A DNA stretch of 8,382 nucleotides, from the NCBI GenBank assembly GCA_004292985.1, contig RDXT01000592.1:1-8382 (forward strand), in the 5' to 3' direction. Below the pieces are notes generated by a model. That model did no database searches. It had not been told where the DNA came from and saw only the letters and a program-made list of their open reading frames with translations. This stretch comes from Bacteroidota bacterium (GTDB lineage Bacteria > Bacteroidota > Bacteroidia > J057). Below, piece after piece: positions 5,479 to 8,382 of this stretch; position 1 is the first letter of the stretch, and each line of letters opens with the position of its first letter. Made by a program: the position numbers and the translations under genes.

Positions 5479-7476
5479 TCATACGCTTTTCCCGGGTAAA
5501 GTGAAATAGAATGTGCTTCCGGCGCCGGGGGTGGACTGCACCCATATTTTGCCGCCGTGCCGCTCCACAATTTTCCGGGCAACGGCCAGCCCGATCCCTG
5601 CGCCTGCATCTCCTTCTTCTCCCAGACGGGAGAAAATCCGGAACAGGCGCCCCTGCTGCTCCATCGGGATACCTCTGCCATTGTCTTTTACGGCAAACTG
5701 GTAAAAATCTCCTTTAGATTCACTGCTGATGCGGATTTCAGGGTCATTTTCGCCCCTGAACCTGATGGCATTGCTCAGCAACTGCTCAAACAGCTGGATC
5801 ACCTGTCCCCGGATAACCCGGATCACAGGCATATCCTGCATCGAAATCCGCACAGGGTGGCGGCGCAGGTCCTCCGGCAACTGAGACAAAGCCACGCTCA
5901 CGGCCTCGGTCAGGTCTGTCTCCTCAAAGGCCTCTTCCTGCATACCAACCGCCGAATAAATATTAAGGCCCGCCATCAGCGTTTCCGACTTCTGCATCTG
6001 CTCTCTCATATCCCGCAAAACCGGCATCGCTTCTTTCGGAAGCTCCATCACAGAGAGCTGGTCCAACTGGCTGCGGATCTGATCCATGGGCTGGCGCAGG
6101 TCATTGGCTGCCGCATCGGCAAACTGGGCAAGCTCCGCATTGGTGCTCGAAAGCTGGTCGTTGCGACGCTGTATCTCTTCTTTTTGCCGCGAAAGCAGTT
6201 CTGTGGTGCGGGTCTGTGTACGGTAGCGGATAAACACCAGCCATAAAATTACCCCCAGAAACACCACTCCGGCCCCCAGACCTCCAAAAATCAGGCGAAC
6301 CCTGTTCACCCGGTCCTGGTCTTTGAGGCGGGCAATCTGCTTCTGCTGCCGCTGGATTTCGTACTCCGTTTCCATGCTGGTCATCTGCTCGATGTTTTTT
6401 TCATTCAGCAGACTGTCGCGGTACTGGTCGTAGGCTTTAAACATGGCGTAAGAGTTCCTCAGGTCGCCTATCGAGTCGTAGTTGGGGGCAAGCGCCTTGT
6501 AAATATCAGCCATGAGCTTGCGCGCGCCGATGCTCTGTGCCTCTGTCAGCGCCGAGCGAAGGGTGTCTATGGCTGTTTTATACTGGCCCATTTTGCCATA
6601 TACCTCCCCCAGCAAGACCTGAAACTCGATCCGCTCGGCCTTGATGTCGAGCTGCCGCATCTGGTCTATCGCATTGCGGGCATAGGAGAGCGCCTCCGGG
6701 TAATTTTGTTTGTCCTTGTATAATACGCCCAGCATTCCCGTAGCGAAAGCCACCCCATAGGAGTAATCTATCCTGCGGGCAAGCTCCAGTGCCTCATTTG
6801 CAAACTTAAGCCCCTGGTCCGGCTGCTTTTTGGAGGCATAGTTGGAAGAAATGGCTGCCAGAATGGTACATACGACCACACCCTCCTTGTCTTTTTCCTT
6901 GTAAAGGGCCAGAGAGCGCTGGAGATTTTCGAGCGAGAGGTCATATTGCTCCCTGTACCAGTAAATGGTGCCCAGGTTGCGGAAAGAAGAAGCCATTCCC
7001 ACCGAGTCTGAGATCAGTTCGGCCATTTCGAGGGCCTGAAGCTGGTGGTAAAGGGCTTGTTTGTAGTTGCCGAGGCTGATGTACACATCCGAAATCAGGC
7101 TGAGGTTTTCGACCTGTTCCTTTTCCGTTACGATGCCCACCCCGATTTCCCTTGCCTTGAGCAGTTGTTCGAGCGAGGTGGTATAGTTGTCGAGCCAGAA
7201 ATTCATCAGGCCCGCCGAGTTGAGAAACTCAAACTGGTGCGGTACATCGCGCTCGCGGGTAGCCACCGCAAGGCCCGCTTCGAAGGCCACAAGGGCTTCT
7301 TTGTGTTCGTACCTGCCTTTGTATGCGGCACCGAGTGCCAGATAGTTATTTATCTGTGCCTGATAGTCTTTTTGCTCGATATGACGCTGCAACTCCCGCT
7401 GAAGGCTGTCCGTATTTCCTCCCCGCAGCAGCAGGGGAAAAAGCAGGAGCATAAGCAGCAAATGGCGTAGATACAT
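5479..7476 (-). CDS. Periplasmic-TPR sensor kinase homologue lacking the phosphoacceptor histidine (probable pseudokinase-type HK)
   Basis: A 665-residue protein with the same plan as its downstream neighbour: signal peptide (1-19, MYLRH then Leu-rich core), about seven or eight TPR-like helical pairs (about 40-355), coiled coil, one transmembrane helix (about 395-416), signalling coiled coil, DHp region and C-terminal HATPase_c. The ATPase motifs look intact: Asn569 in the N-box (QLLSNAIRF), G1 DNGRGI (598-603) and G2 GAGIGL (625-630). The H-box, however, reads AANDLRQP where the paralogue has AAHDLREP, so the phosphoacceptor His is Asn458 (AAT codon, plus-strand 6103-6105); a second nearby His is Asp454. 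The protein cannot autophosphorylate at the standard site. It could phosphorylate the adjacent kinase in trans, or regulate it by heterodimerising. It is the first gene of the leftward operon, and its start ATG at 7476 borders the divergent intergenic region. Confidence 0.93.
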   Translation of the reverse strand: MYLRHLLLMLLLFPLLLRGGNTDSLQRELQRHIEQKDYQAQINNYLALGAAYKGRYEHKEALVAFEAGLAVATRERDVPHQFEFLNSAGLMNFWLDNYTTSLEQLLKAREIGVGIVTEKEQVENLSLISDVYISLGNYKQALYHQLQALEMAELISDSVGMASSFRNLGTIYWYREQYDLSLENLQRSLALYKEKDKEGVVVCTILAAISSNYASKKQPDQGLKFANEALELARRIDYSYGVAFATGMLGVLYKDKQNYPEALSYARNAIDQMRQLDIKAERIEFQVLLGEVYGKMGQYKTAIDTLRSALTEAQSIGARKLMADIYKALAPNYDSIGDLRNSYAMFKAYDQYRDSLLNEKNIEQMTSMETEYEIQRQQKQIARLKDQDRVNRVRLIFGGLGAGVVFLGVILWLVFIRYRTQTRTTELLSRQKEEIQRRNDQLSSTNAELAQFADAAANDLRQPMDQIRSQLDQLSVMELPKEAMPVLRDMREQMQKSETLMAGLNIYSAVGMQEEAFEETDLTEAVSVALSQLPEDLRRHPVRISMQDMPVIRVIRGQVIQLFEQLLSNAIRFRGENDPEIRISSESKGDFYQFAVKDNGRGIPMEQQGRLFRIFSRLGEEGDAGAGIGLAVARKIVERHGGKIWVQSTPGAGSTFYFTLPGKSV

Positions 7477-7637
7477 GGGGCTTAAATAGAAGCGTTACCA
7501 AATTGTGAAAAGTTCCGGCGAAAAAAAAGCAAACTTGATCCGGGGCGCTTCTTTTATCATAATAAAACGTGCTATGAGTTAAAATCGTAAATAAAACCCG
7601 ATATTTACGGTCCTGTTTTTCATAACGTCTGACCCTT
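7477..7637. promoter_or_regulatory. Divergent intergenic region between the TPR kinase operon and tsaD
   Basis: This 161-base AT-rich stretch must hold the promoters for leftward transcription of the kinase/tsaE/ald genes and, most likely, for rightward tsaD. I found no exact copy of the Bacteroidota primary promoter -7 motif (TAnnTTTG) on either strand. It contains an 8-base A run (7521-7528), a perfect inverted repeat (7586-7609) and a 12-base word shared with the intergenic region upstream of the secreted coiled-coil gene. The function is inferred from gene orientation only. Confidence 0.55.
7586..7609. repeat. Perfect 8-8-8 inverted repeat in the divergent intergenic region
   Basis: CGTAAATA (7586-7593) and its exact reverse complement TATTTACG (7602-7609) are separated by eight bases (AAACCCGA). 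The dyad ends 28 bases before the proposed tsaD start. It could be an operator for a dimeric regulator, or a weak AT-rich hairpin in the tsaD leader. It is not a convincing terminator: the T run on the plus strand (7616-7620) begins six bases after the stem. Confidence 0.5.
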
Positions 7638-8382
7638 TTGCCAACCCTGCTTGCCATAGAATCCTCCTGCGACGAAACAGCGGCGGCTGTGATCCGGCGG
7701 GGAGCGATTTTGTCCAATGTAATCCGCGCCCAGTTGCAGCACGCGCCCTACGGAGGGGTGATTCCGGAGCTGGCTTCGCGCCTCCACCAGCAGCACATTG
7801 TGTCGGTGGTGCAGAAGGCGATGGCCGACGCGGGCGTGGAAATGCATGAGTTACAGGGAGTTGCCTGCACCGCAGGTCCCGGCTTGCTGGGTGCGCTGAT
7901 GGTGGGGGTGAGTTTTGCCAAAGGGCTTTCCTTCGGGCTGGACATACCGCTGGTGACAGTCAACCACATGGAGGCCCATATTCTGGCCAATTTCCTCAGC
8001 GATACGCCACCGGCCTTTCCCTTTCTCTGCCTCACCGTTTCGGGGGGCCACACCCAGCTTACGCTTGTGCATTCCCCGCTCGATATGGAGATCATCGGCC
8101 AGACGATAGACGATGCTGCGGGCGAAGCCTTAGACAAGGCCGCGAAACTGCTGGGCCTGCCCTACCCCGGCGGCCCTGCCGTGGATGCCACCGCCCGAAG
8201 CGGCAACCCCAAAGCCTTCCGCTTTCCGGCGCCCTCGCTCGACGACGAGTTTGCCTTCAGTTTCAGCGGGCTGAAAACCTCGTTGCTCTACCTCGTGCGC
8301 GACGGTCAGAAGCAAGACCCGGACTTTGCTACCCGGCACCTGGCGGACCTCTGCGCCTCGTACCAGCACCGGATTGTGAACA
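7638..8382 (+). CDS. tsaD: tRNA N6-adenosine threonylcarbamoyltransferase TsaD (3' end outside window)
   Basis: 248 residues of a protein normally about 335-345 long; the frame is still open at the window end. TsaD (Kae1/YgjD, ASKHA fold) transfers the threonylcarbamoyl group from TC-AMP to A37 of tRNAs, working in the cytoplasm with TsaB and TsaE. Seen here are the N-terminal LAIESSCDET (5-14), the metal-binding HMEAH (His110, His114), SGGHTQL (135-141), the DDAAGEALDKAAKLLGL segment (158-174) with YPGGP (176-180), and FSFSGLKT (207-214). No ATG precedes the conserved N-terminus: the frame hits a TAA at 7623-7625, so the best start is TTG at 7638 (MPTLLAIES), which matches the usual family N-terminus. 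CTG at 7629 is the only other near-start codon. It is transcribed away from the kinase/tsaE operon, with which it shares the upstream region. Confidence 0.96.
   Translation, partial: MPTLLAIESSCDETAAAVIRRGAILSNVIRAQLQHAPYGGVIPELASRLHQQHIVSVVQKAMADAGVEMHELQGVACTAGPGLLGALMVGVSFAKGLSFGLDIPLVTVNHMEAHILANFLSDTPPAFPFLCLTVSGGHTQLTLVHSPLDMEIIGQTIDDAAGEALDKAAKLLGLPYPGGPAVDATARSGNPKAFRFPAPSLDDEFAFSFSGLKTSLLYLVRDGQKQDPDFATRHLADLCASYQHRIVN

Noticed and set aside
5453..5545. A longer N-terminus for the canonical kinase, starting at 5545
   Set aside because: It would overlap the end of the upstream kinase by 67 bases and place more than 30 Arg/His-rich residues before a normal signal peptide. Starts at 5482 or 5452 are better.
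5557..6246. A 229-codon rightward ORF opposite the Asn-type kinase, and similar ones at 3722-4225, 2294-2917 and 7045-7470
   Set aside because: All lie fully within well-supported leftward genes and encode His/Arg/Gln-rich sequence without motifs, as expected from antisense of moderately GC-rich coding DNA.
7535..7563. An E. coli-like promoter, TTGATC-17-CATAAT, ahead of tsaD
   Set aside because: The hexamers match the sigma70 consensus 4/6 and 5/6 with ideal spacing, but Bacteroidota primary sigma factors prefer TTG/TAnnTTTG. In AT-rich intergenic DNA such a match is weak evidence, so it is not listed as a feature.
7346..7717. A leftward 123-codon ORF spanning the divergent region and the tsaD start
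   Set aside because: It overlaps the conserved tsaD N-terminus and the kinase signal peptide in other frames, and shows no domain of its own.

Overview
The window looks like chromosomal DNA from a member of the Bacteroidota. This is inferred from the periplasmic-TPR hybrid-looking sensor kinases, the Bacteroidota-style alanine dehydrogenase homologue with an N-terminal extension, the absence of clear Shine-Dalgarno sequences and the tsaE-ald gene order. A Saprospiria/Lewinella-like lineage is a guess only. There are no tRNA or rRNA genes, CRISPR arrays, insertion sequences or phage genes.

Layout from left to right. (1) The 3' part of a rightward PAS-domain sensor protein (to 823), which ends in a histidine-kinase dimerisation hairpin but has no ATPase domain. 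(2) Five leftward genes, in transcription order from 7476 down to 830: a TPR sensor kinase homologue whose phosphoacceptor His is replaced by Asn; a paralogous TPR sensor kinase with all canonical motifs; tsaE (tRNA t6A synthesis ATPase); an alanine dehydrogenase/PNT-family gene lacking the two classical catalytic side chains; and a small secreted coiled-coil protein of unknown function. The first four are packed within 1 to 26 bases of each other and probably form one operon. The fifth follows after 75 bases and is closed by a strong intrinsic terminator that lies inside the convergent PAS gene. (3) A 161-base divergent intergenic region with an 8-8-8 inverted repeat. (4) The 5' part of a rightward tsaD gene, the catalytic partner of TsaE in t6A37 synthesis, beginning with a TTG codon and cut by the window end.

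The most interesting theme is split or degenerate two-component signalling. One protein keeps the DHp hairpin but not the ATPase, one keeps the ATPase but not the His, and one, next to the latter, has everything. No response regulator is present in the window. The two tandem kinases could work as a catalytic/pseudokinase-type pair sensing a periplasmic ligand through TPR repeats. That is a hypothesis from residues and gene order, not a demonstrated system. The t6A genes tsaE and tsaD flank the kinase pair on opposite strands, and the divergent region could co-regulate them.
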